DNA from: CAWIOX01 sp963837775 | GTDB taxonomy: Bacteria > Pseudomonadota > Gammaproteobacteria > Burkholderiales > Burkholderiaceae_D | Direction: 5' to 3' | Assembly (NCBI GenBank): GCA_963837775.1 | Contig: CAWIOX010000029.1 | Span: forward strand, 372,001 to 436,000 | Length of the DNA stretch: 64,000 nt | Shown here: piece by piece, positions 9,150 to 18,772 of the stretch | Layout of the letters: every line of letters begins with the position of its first letter | Numbering within the stretch: the first letter of the stretch is position 1 | The notes under the pieces: model-generated | The model's database searches: none | Seen by the model: only the letters and a program-made list of their open reading frames with translations | What the model was told of the DNA's origin: nothing | Program-made: the position numbers and the translations under genes

Positions 9150-10472
9150 TTACGCCAACTCTTCCGAGCGGATCTTGACCAGTGCACCGCGCACGGTTGC
9201 CAGCGCCTCGATTTTGGCAATCGCCGCATCGATGGTTTTCTCTTGCGTCTGATGGGTCAGGATGATGATGTCAGTCTCATGCTCGCCCTCGGCCGGTTCT
9301 TTCTGCAGCATCGCATCGACCGAAATTTTTGCATCGGCCAGAATGCTGGTCACATTCGCCAGCACGCCTGCTTCGTCGGCGACATGAATGCGCAGGTAAT
9401 AACTGGTAGTCACTTCGCTCATCGGCATGATCTGTATATCGCTCATCGCATTCGGCTGGAACGCCAGATGCGGCACGCGATGCTCCGGATCAGCGGTCGC
9501 CAGACGGGTGATATCAACCAGGTCGGCGATGACCGCCGAGGCGGTAGGTTCGGAGCCGGCACCCTTGCCGTAGTACAAGGTCGGGCCAACAGCATCGCCC
9601 TGCACCAGTACTGCATTCATTGCGCCCTCAACATTGGCGATCAGGCGCTTGGCCGGAATCAGTGTCGGATGCACGCGCAATTCGATACCTTCCTTGCCAT
9701 CGACTTGCTTGCGCTTGGCGATACCCAGCAACTTGATGCGATAGCCGAGTTGTTCTGCATACTGGATATCAATCCCTTGCAGCTTGGTGATGCCCTCGAC
9801 GTACGCCTTGTCAAACTGGACCGGAATCCCGAATGCAATGGAAGCCATCAAAGTTGCCTTGTGCGCGGCATCCACCCCTTCGATATCGAAAGTCGGATCA
9901 GCTTCCGCGTAACCCAGGGCTTGCGCTTCTTTCAACACCGCATCAAAACTCAAGCCCTTGTCGCGCATTTCGGACAGGATGAAGTTGGTGGTGCCGTTGA
10001 TGATGCCGGCCAGCCACTCGATGCGGTTGGCGGTCAGGCCTTCACGCAGCGCTTTGATGATCGGGATGCCGCCGGCGACTGCCGCCTCGAATGCAACCAT
10101 CACGCCCTTGTCTTGCGCGGCCTTGAAGATCTCGTTGCCGTGCGTCGCCAGCAACGCCTTGTTGGCGGTGACGACGTGTTTGCCATTGGCGATCGCCTTC
10201 AGCACCAGGTCTTTGGCGATGCCGTAACCGCCGATCAGTTCGATGACGATATCGATGTCCGGATTGTTGACCACCAGGTTTGCGTCATTGACCACTTCGC
10301 ACTCGCCATTGGTCAGTTCTTTCGCGCGCTCCGTGTTCAGGTCAGCCACCATCGTAATCTGGATCGCGCGACCGGCGCGCCGCATGATCTCTTCCTGGTT
10401 GCGCTTGAGGACGTTGAATGTGCCGGAACCGACGGTACCGATGCCTAATAAGCCTACTTTGATTGGTTTCAT
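9150..10472 (-). CDS. hom: homoserine dehydrogenase
   Basis: Reduces aspartate semialdehyde to homoserine, the branch step to threonine and methionine. The 440-residue protein has an N-terminal NAD(P) motif GIGTVG (residues 10-15), the catalytic core with ADPTFDIEGVDAAHK, and a C-terminal ACT domain (about 355-435) for threonine feedback. It lies 84 nt behind alaC on the same strand, an order common in Burkholderiales, so the two are probably co-transcribed. A threonine synthase gene normally follows hom, but here the next gene is convergent. Confidence 0.96.
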   Translation of the reverse strand: MKPIKVGLLGIGTVGSGTFNVLKRNQEEIMRRAGRAIQITMVADLNTERAKELTNGECEVVNDANLVVNNPDIDIVIELIGGYGIAKDLVLKAIANGKHVVTANKALLATHGNEIFKAAQDKGVMVAFEAAVAGGIPIIKALREGLTANRIEWLAGIINGTTNFILSEMRDKGLSFDAVLKEAQALGYAEADPTFDIEGVDAAHKATLMASIAFGIPVQFDKAYVEGITKLQGIDIQYAEQLGYRIKLLGIAKRKQVDGKEGIELRVHPTLIPAKRLIANVEGAMNAVLVQGDAVGPTLYYGKGAGSEPTASAVIADLVDITRLATADPEHRVPHLAFQPNAMSDIQIMPMSEVTTSYYLRIHVADEAGVLANVTSILADAKISVDAMLQKEPAEGEHETDIIILTHQTQEKTIDAAIAKIEALATVRGALVKIRSEELA

Positions 10473-10556
10473 AATTTCAATGATGATTGAGCCACAGTGG
10501 ACACGGGGTTCTGAGAGGATATCTTATTTCCCCTGTAAATTCTGGGGCGAGGTTGC

Positions 10557-11786
10557 TTAGGACGTACCATGCCGCTTGCGATAGCCGTCGAGGAAGCGCG
10601 CTATGCGCCCGATCGCATCGGTCAGATCATCCGCATTCGGCAGGAACACGACGCGGAAATGATCCGGTGCGATCCAGTTGAAACCGGTGCCCTGCACGAT
10701 CAATACCCGCTCTTCTTCCAGCAACTCGTAAGCAAATTGCTGGTCGTCGGCAATCGGATACATCTTCGGGTCCAGGCGCGGAAACATGTAGAGGGCCGCT
10801 TTTGGCTTGACGCAGGTGACGCCTGGAATATCGGTCAACAGCTTGTGTGCCAGGTCGCGCTGTTTCAGCAGACGACCGCCGGGGCCGACCAGATCCTGAA
10901 TGCTCTGGTAGCCGCCAAGCGCAGTCTGGATCGCGAATTGCCCTGGGGCATTGGCGCACAGACGCATCGACGCCAGCATGTTCAGGCCTTCAATGTAATC
11001 CTTGGCATGGCGCTTCTCGCCCGACACCACCATCCAGCCGGCACGGTAGCCGCAGGAACGGTAATTTTTCGACAAGCCATTGAGCGTCAGGAACAGCACA
11101 TCGTCCGCCAGCGATGCCAGCGAGGTATGGGTCTCGCCCTCATACAGGGTTTTGTCGTAAATTTCGTCGGCAAAAATGATCAGCTGATGCTGACGAGCAA
11201 CATCAACAATCTGTTGCAGCAATTCGACCGGATACAGCGCGCCGGTCGGATTGTTCGGATTGATGACGACGATGGCCTTGGTATGCGGCGTGATTTTTTT
11301 CTTGATGTCCTCGATGTCCGGATACCAGTCGGCCTGCTCGTCGCACACATAATGCACCGGCTTGCCGCCCGACAGGCTGACTGCAGCGGTCCACAACGGG
11401 TAATCAGGCGCCGGCACCAGCACTTCATCACCGGTATTCAACAAGGCATTCATGCCCATCACGATCAGCTCGGAGGCGCCGTTGCCGATGTAAATGTCTT
11501 CTATTGTCACGCCGGCGATTTTTTTTGCCTGGGTGTAATGCATGATCGCCTTGCGCGGCGCGAACATGCCCTTGGAATCGGTGTAACCGGCAGCGTTGTG
11601 CAGATTAAGGATCATGTCCTGCACGATCTCGTCAGGCGGATCGAAACCGAACACGGCCAAGTTGCCGATGTTCAATTTGATGATCTTGTGGCCCTCTTCT
11701 TCCATTTGCTTGGCTTTTTCCAAGACAGGGCCACGGATGTCATAACAGACATCCGCCAGTTTCTTCGATTTATGAATCGGTCGCAC
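10557..11786 (-). CDS. alaC: alanine-synthesising aminotransferase, AlaC type
   Basis: PLP aminotransferase of fold type I that makes alanine from pyruvate and glutamate. The sequence shows CYDIRGPVLEKAKQMEEEGH near the N-terminus, NPNNPTGALYP and the PLP lysine in LNGLSKNYRSCGYRAGWM. I place the start at a GTG (11786): AAGGAAAG lies 4-5 nt before it, and homologues begin at this KSKKLADVCYDIRGP segment. An in-frame upstream start at 11879 would add 31 unconserved residues. Corrected length is 409 residues. It is first gene of the alaC-hom pair. Confidence 0.9.
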   Translation of the reverse strand: MRPIHKSKKLADVCYDIRGPVLEKAKQMEEEGHKIIKLNIGNLAVFGFDPPDEIVQDMILNLHNAAGYTDSKGMFAPRKAIMHYTQAKKIAGVTIEDIYIGNGASELIVMGMNALLNTGDEVLVPAPDYPLWTAAVSLSGGKPVHYVCDEQADWYPDIEDIKKKITPHTKAIVVINPNNPTGALYPVELLQQIVDVARQHQLIIFADEIYDKTLYEGETHTSLASLADDVLFLTLNGLSKNYRSCGYRAGWMVVSGEKRHAKDYIEGLNMLASMRLCANAPGQFAIQTALGGYQSIQDLVGPGGRLLKQRDLAHKLLTDIPGVTCVKPKAALYMFPRLDPKMYPIADDQQFAYELLEEERVLIVQGTGFNWIAPDHFRVVFLPNADDLTDAIGRIARFLDGYRKRHGTS

Positions 11787-11996
11787 AGCTGCTTTCCTTG
11801 TCGTGTGGATGCAAAATGCGGCTTGCCATGTTGCAGCGCCAAAAATATCCATTCTGCCGAATGCGACCTGTTTTATCAATCTAAAACAGAGCTGCGAACA
11901 GAGATTAGAAGATAAAAACGCTACAATGCAGCATCTTTTTCCTCATATGACCGAATCATCACCTGAAAAGTGAAGATTCAGCAACTGAAACGCATC

Positions 11997-12404
11997 ATGA
12001 AGCTCCACGCCACTCGCACACAACAATACCAAACTATCACCGCCTACGATGAAAACGGGGTGGAAATCAACGCTATACGCTTCAATCACAGCCTGATCGT
12101 ATTGCCGGAATCGGCTCCGGTCGCCTGGCCGGTGACATCATTCGAAGCCTTGACCAGCGCCCATTTCGAGCAGATCAATGCCACCGGGCCGGATGTGGTG
12201 ATTCTCGGCACCGGGTCGCGGCAGCGTTTTGCCCATCCAAGCTTGAGCACCGTACTCACCTCGCGCCGGGTCGGCGTCGAATGCATGGACAGCAAGGCTG
12301 CCTGCCGCACTTACAACATCCTGATGGCAGAGGGCCGCAAAGTGGCGCTGGCACTGATCATCGAAGACAGCGCCGACCATCCAATTAAAACAACAACACT
12401 CTGA
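11997..12404 (+). CDS. Mth938-like domain protein (DUF498/NDUFAF3 type)
   Basis: A small 135-residue protein of the Mth938 fold, with the conserved IRFNHSLIVLPE and VVILGTGSRQRF segments and a late cysteine in VECMDSKAACRTYNIL. The biochemical role in bacteria is not established; the eukaryotic relative NDUFAF3 helps assemble complex I. I prefer the ATG at 11997; a GTG at 11970 would add nine residues. Its stop codon ends two bases before the arnT start, so it is the probable first gene of the arn transcript. That position may be only chromosomal habit rather than shared function. Confidence 0.8.
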   Translation: MKLHATRTQQYQTITAYDENGVEINAIRFNHSLIVLPESAPVAWPVTSFEALTSAHFEQINATGPDVVILGTGSRQRFAHPSLSTVLTSRRVGVECMDSKAACRTYNILMAEGRKVALALIIEDSADHPIKTTTL

Positions 12405-12405
12405 C

Positions 12406-14061
12406 ATGACCGATTTGCATAAATCCAAGCCCTTCGTCTGGGCGCTGTTCATCTTGTTCTGCGTGCTGTGGCTATTCATGCTCGACGCACGCACGCTGGT
12501 TCCCACGGACGAAGGCCGCTACGCTGAAATGGCGCGGGAAATGGTGGCCAGCGGCGACTGGATCACGACCCGCCTGAATGGCATCAAGTATTTCGAGAAG
12601 CCGCCGCTGCAAACCTGGATGAACGCCATCACGTTTGAGCTGTTCGGCCTGGGTGACTGGCAAGCGCGCCTGTGGACCGGGCTGTGCGGCCTGTTTGGCA
12701 TCGTGCTGACCTGGCACGCAGGTCGCCGCGTATTCAATGAACGGGTCGGCTTTTATGCCGGCGCCGTGCTGGCTTCGAGCTTCCTGTGGGCGGCGCTGGG
12801 GCATATCAACACGCTGGACATGGGCTTATCCAGCATGATGACCATCGCGCTGTGCGCACTGCTGATCGCCCAACGCGACACCGCCTCCGCTACCGAACGG
12901 CGCAACTGGATGCTGGCCTGCTGGGCCGGGATGGCGCTGGCAGTCTTGTCCAAGGGCTTGATCGGGCTGGTATTGCCGGGTGCGGTGCTGGTCATTTACT
13001 CTGTGGCAGCGCGCGATTTCGCGATCTGGAAACGCTTGCACATCGGCCGTGGCTTGCTGCTGTTTTTCGCGATCACCACCCCCTGGTTCGTGCTGGTATC
13101 GATCAAGAATCCGGAATTTCCGCAATTCTTCTTTATCCATGAACATTTCCAGCGCTTCCTGACCAAGACCCATCATCGCGAAGGACCGTGGCATTACTTT
13201 ATCCCTCTGCTGATTCTCGGCATCGTGCCGTGGCTGGGCGTGCTGGCGCAAAGCCTGTTCGGCGGTTTGCGCGACGCCTCCGGCGCCACCTTCAAACCGA
13301 AGCGCATGTTGCTGATCTGGGCCGGCTTCATCTTTTTCTTTTTCAGCGTTTCGGGTTCCAAGCTACCGTCCTACATCCTGCCAATTTTCCCTGCGCTGGC
13401 GCTGCTGGTTGCCGCCTATTGGGAAACCGCAGGCCGCATCCAGCAAATGATCGCCGCCGGCTTGATAACGGCAATGGGGGTCGTCGGCTTGGCATTCGTG
13501 CCGGCTATCGCAAAACTCCCGAAGGAAGTGCTGGAAATTCCACTCTATGAAGCCTATCAGCCGTGGGTCGTAGTTGGCACGCTGATTGCAATTGTCGGCG
13601 GCATGCTGGCCTTATTCGCAGCCAAGCGCAATCAGCGCGACCTGTCTGCAGTGCTGCTGGCAATTACCGGCTTTCTCGCCGGACAAGTGCTGATGTTCGG
13701 CCACAATCCGCTGGGCCATTATGTATCCGGCCTGCCGCTGGTGCCTGCCATCAATGCGGAATTGACCCCAAGCACCAAGATTTATGCGCTCGCGCATTAC
13801 GACCAGACGCTGCCGTTTTATCTGCGCCGCACCATGACACTGGTCGAAAATCCGGATGAATTCGAATTCGGCCTGAAACAAGAACCGCAACTGTGGTTGC
13901 CGACGCGCGAAGCATTCATCGCCGAATGGATTGCCGGACCGAAGGCCATTGCCATCACGCGCCCGGATGTGTATGCCGATTTGCAAAAACGCGGCGTACC
14001 GATGCGCGTCGTCACGCAGGATGCGCGGCGGGTCGTGATTGCCAGCGATGTGAAAAAATAA
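12406..14061 (+). CDS. arnT: lipid A aminoarabinose transferase / GT-C glycosyltransferase
   Basis: A 551-residue integral membrane glycosyltransferase of the ArnT/PMT family that moves 4-amino-4-deoxy-L-arabinose from undecaprenyl phosphate to lipid A at the periplasmic face. The acidic first loop shows the expected DEGRYAEMAREM followed by GIKYFEKPPLQTW, and many transmembrane segments follow. It is intact and leads the arnT-arnE-like-arnB-arnC-arnA1-arnA2-arnD cluster. The modification lowers surface charge and gives polymyxin resistance in other bacteria. Confidence 0.92.
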   Translation: MTDLHKSKPFVWALFILFCVLWLFMLDARTLVPTDEGRYAEMAREMVASGDWITTRLNGIKYFEKPPLQTWMNAITFELFGLGDWQARLWTGLCGLFGIVLTWHAGRRVFNERVGFYAGAVLASSFLWAALGHINTLDMGLSSMMTIALCALLIAQRDTASATERRNWMLACWAGMALAVLSKGLIGLVLPGAVLVIYSVAARDFAIWKRLHIGRGLLLFFAITTPWFVLVSIKNPEFPQFFFIHEHFQRFLTKTHHREGPWHYFIPLLILGIVPWLGVLAQSLFGGLRDASGATFKPKRMLLIWAGFIFFFFSVSGSKLPSYILPIFPALALLVAAYWETAGRIQQMIAAGLITAMGVVGLAFVPAIAKLPKEVLEIPLYEAYQPWVVVGTLIAIVGGMLALFAAKRNQRDLSAVLLAITGFLAGQVLMFGHNPLGHYVSGLPLVPAINAELTPSTKIYALAHYDQTLPFYLRRTMTLVENPDEFEFGLKQEPQLWLPTREAFIAEWIAGPKAIAITRPDVYADLQKRGVPMRVVTQDARRVVIASDVKK

Positions 14062-14098
14062 GCGCGACCGTCAACCTTTCCCAAACGAAATATCATCA

Positions 14099-14471
14099 AT
14101 GAATCTATCCACCTTCGGCTTCCTCTTCGCGGGCATCTGCCTCAATGCAGTCGCACAACTCCTGCTCAAGGCCGGCACCAATGCAGTCGGCGACGATCCA
14201 CCTGAACGCGCAGAACTGGTTTTCCACCGGCATCAAGCTGGCCACGCAACTGCCGATCATCGGCGGCCTGTCCTGCTATGTGATTTCGGTGCTGGTCTGG
14301 ATCATCGGCTTGTCGCGGGTGGATGTGACGATTGCCTACCCTTTGTTATCGCTGGGCTACATCATCAATGCGATCGGCGCCTGGTATTTTCTGGGGGAGG
14401 TGGTTTCGCTGCAACGCATCCTGGCAATCGGCGTGATCATCGTCGGCGTCATCCTGCTGACCCGCAGCTGA
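14099..14471 (+). CDS. small multidrug-resistance-like transporter, ArnE/ArnF type, frameshifted
   Basis: About 123 residues once the break is bridged, with four hydrophobic segments of the EamA/SMR type (for example YVISVLVWIIGLSRVDVTIA and YPLLSLGYIINAIGAWYFLG). In arn clusters such proteins flip undecaprenyl-phosphate aminoarabinose to the periplasm, normally as an ArnE-ArnF pair; only one gene is seen here. The frame breaks near 14187-14196 (one extra base) after LLLKAGTNAVG. Removing one base gives an open frame that is a multiple of three. Probably a sequence error. Confidence 0.75.
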
Positions 14472-14530
14472 CCGTTAAAATTCAATGCTAATGAGGGAGT
14501 ATCAGATAAAACATACCTCCTCCCGCACGT

Positions 14531-14567
14531 ATATACTGCCTCTTTAAATATACCCATGGCAGTATAT
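14531..14567. repeat. 10-bp perfect inverted repeat in the arn operon
   Basis: ATATACTGCC (14531-14540) and GGCAGTATAT (14558-14567) are exact complements around a 17-nt AT-rich loop, in the 131-nt gap between the ArnE-like gene and arnB. There is no T-run, so it is not a typical terminator. It could be an operator for an internal promoter of arnBCAD or an mRNA-processing hairpin. Confidence 0.45.
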
Positions 14568-14602
14568 TTAAACATCAAAACACTGCTCAAAGCCTATCCG
14601 AC

Positions 14603-15740
14603 ATGACATCAAACGCTGCGCTGCCCTTCCTGCCCTTCTCCAAACCGACCATCGACGAGGCGACCATCGCCGCCGTCGCCGACGTGCTGCGTTCCGGCTG
14701 GATCACCAGCGGGCCGAAGGTGCAGGCCTTCGAGGCGCAATTGTCGGCCTATTTTGGCGGCCGCCCGGTGCGCACCTTCAATTCCGGCACCTGCACCATG
14801 GAAATCGCGTTGCGCATCGCCGGCATCGGTCCCGGTGACGAGGTGATCACGACGCCGATCTCCTGGGTCGCCACCGCCAACGTCATCATCGAAGTCGGCG
14901 CCACGCCGGTGTTTGCCGACATCGACCCGATCACCCGCAACATCGACCTGGACCAGCTCGAGGCCGCGATCACGCCGCGCTACCCGCGCCATCATCCCGG
15001 TCTACCTGTCCGGCCTGCCGGTCGACATGGACCGCTTGTATGCGATCGCAAAAAAATACAACTTGCGTGTGGTCGAAGACGCGGCGCAGGCGATCGGCTC
15101 CAGCTGGAAAGGCCGGCCGATCGGCTCTTTCGGCGACTTCGTGTCGTTCAGTTTTCAGGCCAACAAGAACATCACCACCTCGGAAGGCGGCTGCCTGGTG
15201 CTGAACAATGCCGAAGAAGCAAGATTGGCCGAAAAATATCGGCTGCAGGGCGTCACCCGCAGCGGCCTGGACGGGATTGATGTCGATGTGCTGGGCGGCA
15301 AATACAATATGACCGACATCGCTGCCGCCATCGGCCTCGGGCAATTCAGCCATCTGGAAGCGATTACCCGCCATCGGCGCGCATTGGCAAAACGCTACTT
15401 CGCCGGCTTCGGCCCGGATTTCGAAGCCAGCACAGGGGCGCAATTGCCGGTGGCGGATTTCGACAACACCAACTGGCACCTGTTCCAGATCATTCTGCCG
15501 GAGCATGTCAACCGCGCCGATTTCATGGCAAAAATGCAGGAGCACAACATCGGCATCGGTTATCACTATGCGCCGATCCATTTGTTCAGCCTGTACCGCG
15601 AACGCGGCTTCAAGGAAGGCATGTTCCCGGTCGCCGAACGTGTCGGCCGCCAGACCGTATCGCTGCCGATGTTCTACGCGATGTCGGAAAGCGATGTCGA
15701 TCGCAGCGTTGCTGCAGTAAAATCCGTGCTCACTACATAA
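14603..15740 (+). CDS. arnB: UDP-4-amino-4-deoxy-L-arabinose aminotransferase, frameshifted
   Basis: PLP enzyme that aminates UDP-4-keto-arabinose with glutamate. The DegT/DnrJ/EryC1 signatures are present: SGWITSGPKVQAFE, FNSGTCTMEIAL, VVEDAAQAIG, and the PLP lysine in SFQANKNITTSEGG. The frame breaks near 14980, where one extra base splits ITPRTRAIIPVYLSG. Bridging it yields 378 residues, the usual ArnB length. No conserved residue is lost, so a sequencing error is likelier than a dead gene. Confidence 0.88.
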
Positions 15741-15818
15741 AAATATAAACCAGTCGCAGGAAGTAAAGAGGCCGAGGCTTCGCACTTTCTGTGCCTACTG
15801 TGGCCGTATAGACAACAC

Positions 15819-16804
15819 ATGAATCCAGAACTTTCCGTCGTCATCCCGATTTACAACGAAGAAGCCGGCCTCGCCAAACTCTACGCGCGCCTCTATCCTG
15901 CGCTCGATGCGCTGGGCTATTCCTACGAAATCATCTTCATCAACGATGGCAGCCGCGACAATTCCGCCGCCATTCTGGCCGACACAATTCCAGCTGCGCC
16001 CCGATGTCACGCGCGTTGTACTGCTAAACGGCAATTACGGCCAGCACATGGCCATCATGGCGGGCTTCGAAGCGACGCGCGGCGACATTACCGTCACGCT
16101 CGATGCCGATCTGCAAAATCCGCCGGAAGAAATCGGCAATCTGGTCGCCAAGATGCGCGAAGGCTATGATTACGTCGGTTCTGATCCGGCGCAAGCGGCA
16201 GGACTCTGCATGGCGCACCTATGCGTCCAAGGCGATGAACCGCCTGCGCCAGAAAATCACGCATATCAAGATCACCGACCAGGGCAATATGCTGCGCGCC
16301 TACAGCCGCAACGTGATCGATCTGATCAATCAGTGCACTGAAGTCAATACCTTCGTACCGGCGCTGGCCTATACCTTTGCACGCAAACCGACCGAGATCA
16401 TGGTCGAACATGAGGAACGCGCTGCCGGCGAATCGAAATACTCGCTGTACAGCCTGATTCGTCTCAACTTCGACCTGATGACCGGCTTTTCGCTGGTGCC
16501 CTTGCAGATGTTCTCGATGCTCGGCATGTCTGCTCTCGATCGTCTCAGGCGGACTGGTCATGCTGCTGCTGATTCGCCGCTTTGTGCTGGGCGCGGAAGC
16601 CGAAGGGGTTTTTACGCTGTTTGCCGTCGTATTTTTCCTGATGGGCGTGATCCTGTTCGGAATCGGACTGGTCGGCGAATATGTCGGACGGATTTTCCAG
16701 CAAGTGCGCGGCAGACCGCAATATGTGGTTAAAACCGTGCTGCAACAGCAAGTCGCCAGCGCCAGATTGACGCAGCACCGGCAACGCTATCGGTGCCGCT
16801 ATGA
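15819..16804 (+). CDS. arnC: undecaprenyl-phosphate aminoarabinose glycosyltransferase, multiple frameshifts
   Basis: GT2 enzyme that moves formyl-aminoarabinose from UDP to undecaprenyl phosphate at the inner membrane. Recognisable parts in order: SVVIPIYNEEAGL, IIFINDGSRDNS, LLNGNYGQHMAIMAGFEA, TLDADLQNPPEE, RQDSAWRTYASKAMNRL, then two C-terminal membrane spans (LLSIVSGGLVMLLLI and VVFFLMGVILFGIGL) ending in GEYVGRIFQQVRGRPQYVV. These lie in three successive frames with breaks near 15985, 16185 and 16530, each explained by one extra base. A further indel near 16745-16765 is needed if it ends at the TGA (16802-16804) overlapping the next ATG; otherwise an earlier stop at 16768 is possible. 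The exact C-terminus is therefore uncertain. Confidence 0.82.
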
Positions 16805-17703
16805 AAGCCGTCGTATTTGCCTATCACAACGTCGGCGTGCGCTGCCTGAAAGTGCTGCTGGCGCGTGGCGTGGAGGTCGCGCTGGTCGTCAGTCACGAAG
16901 ACAATCCGGCCGAAACCATCTGGTTCGAATCGGTCGCCGCCCTGTGCCGGGAGCACGGCATCCCTTGCGTGACGCCCGCCGACCCGAGCGACGCCGGCGT
17001 TATTCGCACAGATACAGGCGTTGCAGCCGGACCTGATTTTCAGCTTTTACTATCGACACATGCTGCCGGTCGCGCTGCTGGCGCTGGCCCGGCATGGCGC
17101 ATACAACATGCATGGCTCGCTGCTTCCCAAATACCGCGGCCGCGTGCCGGTCAACTGGGCCGTCCTGCATGGCGAAACTGAAACCGGCGCCACCTTGCAC
17201 GAAATGGCGGCCAAACCCGATGCCGGCGCCATCATTGCCCAAACAGCGGTGCCGATTTTGCCGGACGACACGGCCCATGAAGTGTTCGGCAAACTGACGG
17301 TGGCCGCCGAACAAACCTTGTGGAATGCACTGCCAGCGATCCTCGCGGGACAGGTGCGCCGCAACTGCCGAACGACTTGTCGCAAGGCAGCTATTTCGGC
17401 GGCCGCAAACCGGAAGACGGCCGCATCGACTGGTCGCAAACGGCACAAGCGATATACAACCTACATCGCGCAGTCGCCCCGCCCTATCCCGGTGCGTTCA
17501 CCGTTTTGGCAGAAAAAACCTACATCATCGGCACGGCACGGCTGGATCCGACTCCCCGCCCGGATTTGGCGTTAGGCTTGACCGTAGTGGATAATGTCAT
17601 ATTGGGCGTTTGCGGCGATGGCCGCGCGCTGATCATTCATGCGCTGTCATGCGACGGCCACAGCGTCTCGCCGCAAGAACTCGCCAAGCATTTGAAAAAT
17701 TGA
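16801..17703 (+). CDS. arnA: UDP-aminoarabinose formyltransferase (ArnA N-terminal domain as separate gene), frameshifted
   Basis: Formylates UDP-4-amino-4-deoxy-L-arabinose with N10-formyltetrahydrofolate. It matches the first half of E. coli ArnA: VVFAYHNVGVRCLKVLLARG at the start, FSFYYRHMLP, then the formyltransferase signature NMHGSLLPKYRGRVPVNW with catalytic Asn and His, and GETETGATLHEM. Breaks occur near 17000 (extra base) and 17355 (missing base), so the net length is unchanged at about 300 residues. The decarboxylase half is encoded by the next gene, so ArnA is split here, as described for Burkholderia relatives. Its ATG overlaps the presumed arnC stop. Confidence 0.83.
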
Positions 17704-17719
17704 AGAAAAGTCAAAAACC

Positions 17720-18772
17720 ATGAAAAAAGTCCTCATCCTCGGCGTCAACGGCTTCATCGGCCACCACCTGTCCAAGCGCATCCTGGAAACCACCGACTGG
17801 CATGTCTACGGCATGGACATGATGACGGACCGCATCAACGACCTGCTCGACAATCCGGAATACAAGTCGCGCATGCACTTCTTCGAGGGCGACATCACCA
17901 TCAACAAGGAATGGGTCGAATACCATGTCAAGAAATGCGACGTCATCCTGCCGCTGGTAGCGATCGCGACACCATCGACTTACGTCAAGCAACCGCTGCG
18001 CGTGTTCGAACTGGATTTCGAAGCCAACCTGCCTATCGTGCGTTCCGCCGCCAAATACGGCAAGCATCTGGTGTTCCCGTCCACCTCCGAAGTCTATGGC
18101 ATGTGCCACGATGACGAGTTCGATCCGGAAGAGTCCGAACTGATCTGCGGCCCGATCAACAAGCCGCGCTGGATCTACTCCTGTGCCAAGCAATTGATGG
18201 ATCGCGTGATCTGGGGCTACGGCATGGAAGGCCTGAATTTCACGCTGTTCCGCCCGTTCAACTGGATCGGCGCCGGCCTCGATTCTATCCATACACCGAA
18301 AGAAGGCTCGTCGCGCGTGGTGACCCAATTCTTCGGCCACATCGTTCGCGGAGAGAATATCTCGCTGGTCGACGGCGGCGAGCAAAAGCGTGCGTTTACC
18401 CATATCGGTGACGGCATCGATGCATTGATGAAAATCATCGCCAACGAAAACGGCATCGCCAGCGGCAAGATCTACAACATCGGCAATCCGGTCAACAATT
18501 ATTCGATCCGCGAACTGGCCGACATGATGCTGAAACTCGCGACCGAATACCCGGAATACGCCGACTCCGTCAAACAGGTACAATTGGTTGAAACCACTTC
18601 CGGCGCTTATTACGGCAAAGGCTATCAGGACGTGCAGAACCGCGTACCGAAGATCACCAATACCTGCGAAGAACTGAACTGGCAGCCAACCACAAACATG
18701 GCCGACACCTTGCGCAACATCTTCGACGCCTACCGTGGCCAAGTCGCCGAAGCCCGCGCACTGATGGATTGA
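17720..18772 (+). CDS. UDP-glucuronate decarboxylase (ArnA C-terminal domain as separate gene)
   Basis: NAD-dependent oxidative decarboxylation of UDP-glucuronate to UDP-4-keto-arabinose. The 350-residue protein is an intact extended SDR: GVNGFIGHHL (about residues 8-17), FPSTSEVYGM and the catalytic pair in WIYSCAKQLMDR. RPFNWIGAGLDSI and GDGIDALMKII match the ArnA decarboxylase domain. It follows the formyltransferase by 16 nt, and its last codons overlap the arnD start. It is one of the few arn genes here with no break. Confidence 0.92.
   Translation: MKKVLILGVNGFIGHHLSKRILETTDWHVYGMDMMTDRINDLLDNPEYKSRMHFFEGDITINKEWVEYHVKKCDVILPLVAIATPSTYVKQPLRVFELDFEANLPIVRSAAKYGKHLVFPSTSEVYGMCHDDEFDPEESELICGPINKPRWIYSCAKQLMDRVIWGYGMEGLNFTLFRPFNWIGAGLDSIHTPKEGSSRVVTQFFGHIVRGENISLVDGGEQKRAFTHIGDGIDALMKIIANENGIASGKIYNIGNPVNNYSIRELADMMLKLATEYPEYADSVKQVQLVETTSGAYYGKGYQDVQNRVPKITNTCEELNWQPTTNMADTLRNIFDAYRGQVAEARALMD

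Noticed and set aside
9243..10448. Plus-strand frame of about 400 codons over hom
   Set aside because: Mirror of the homoserine dehydrogenase gene; no recognisable domain.
10569..11915. Plus-strand frame of about 450 codons over alaC
   Set aside because: Antisense to an intact aminotransferase with all motifs; repeated HH, RQ and DQ runs are typical of reverse-strand shadows.
17711..18742. Minus-strand frame of 343 codons over the ArnA decarboxylase gene
   Set aside because: Shadow of a well-supported plus-strand gene in an operon.
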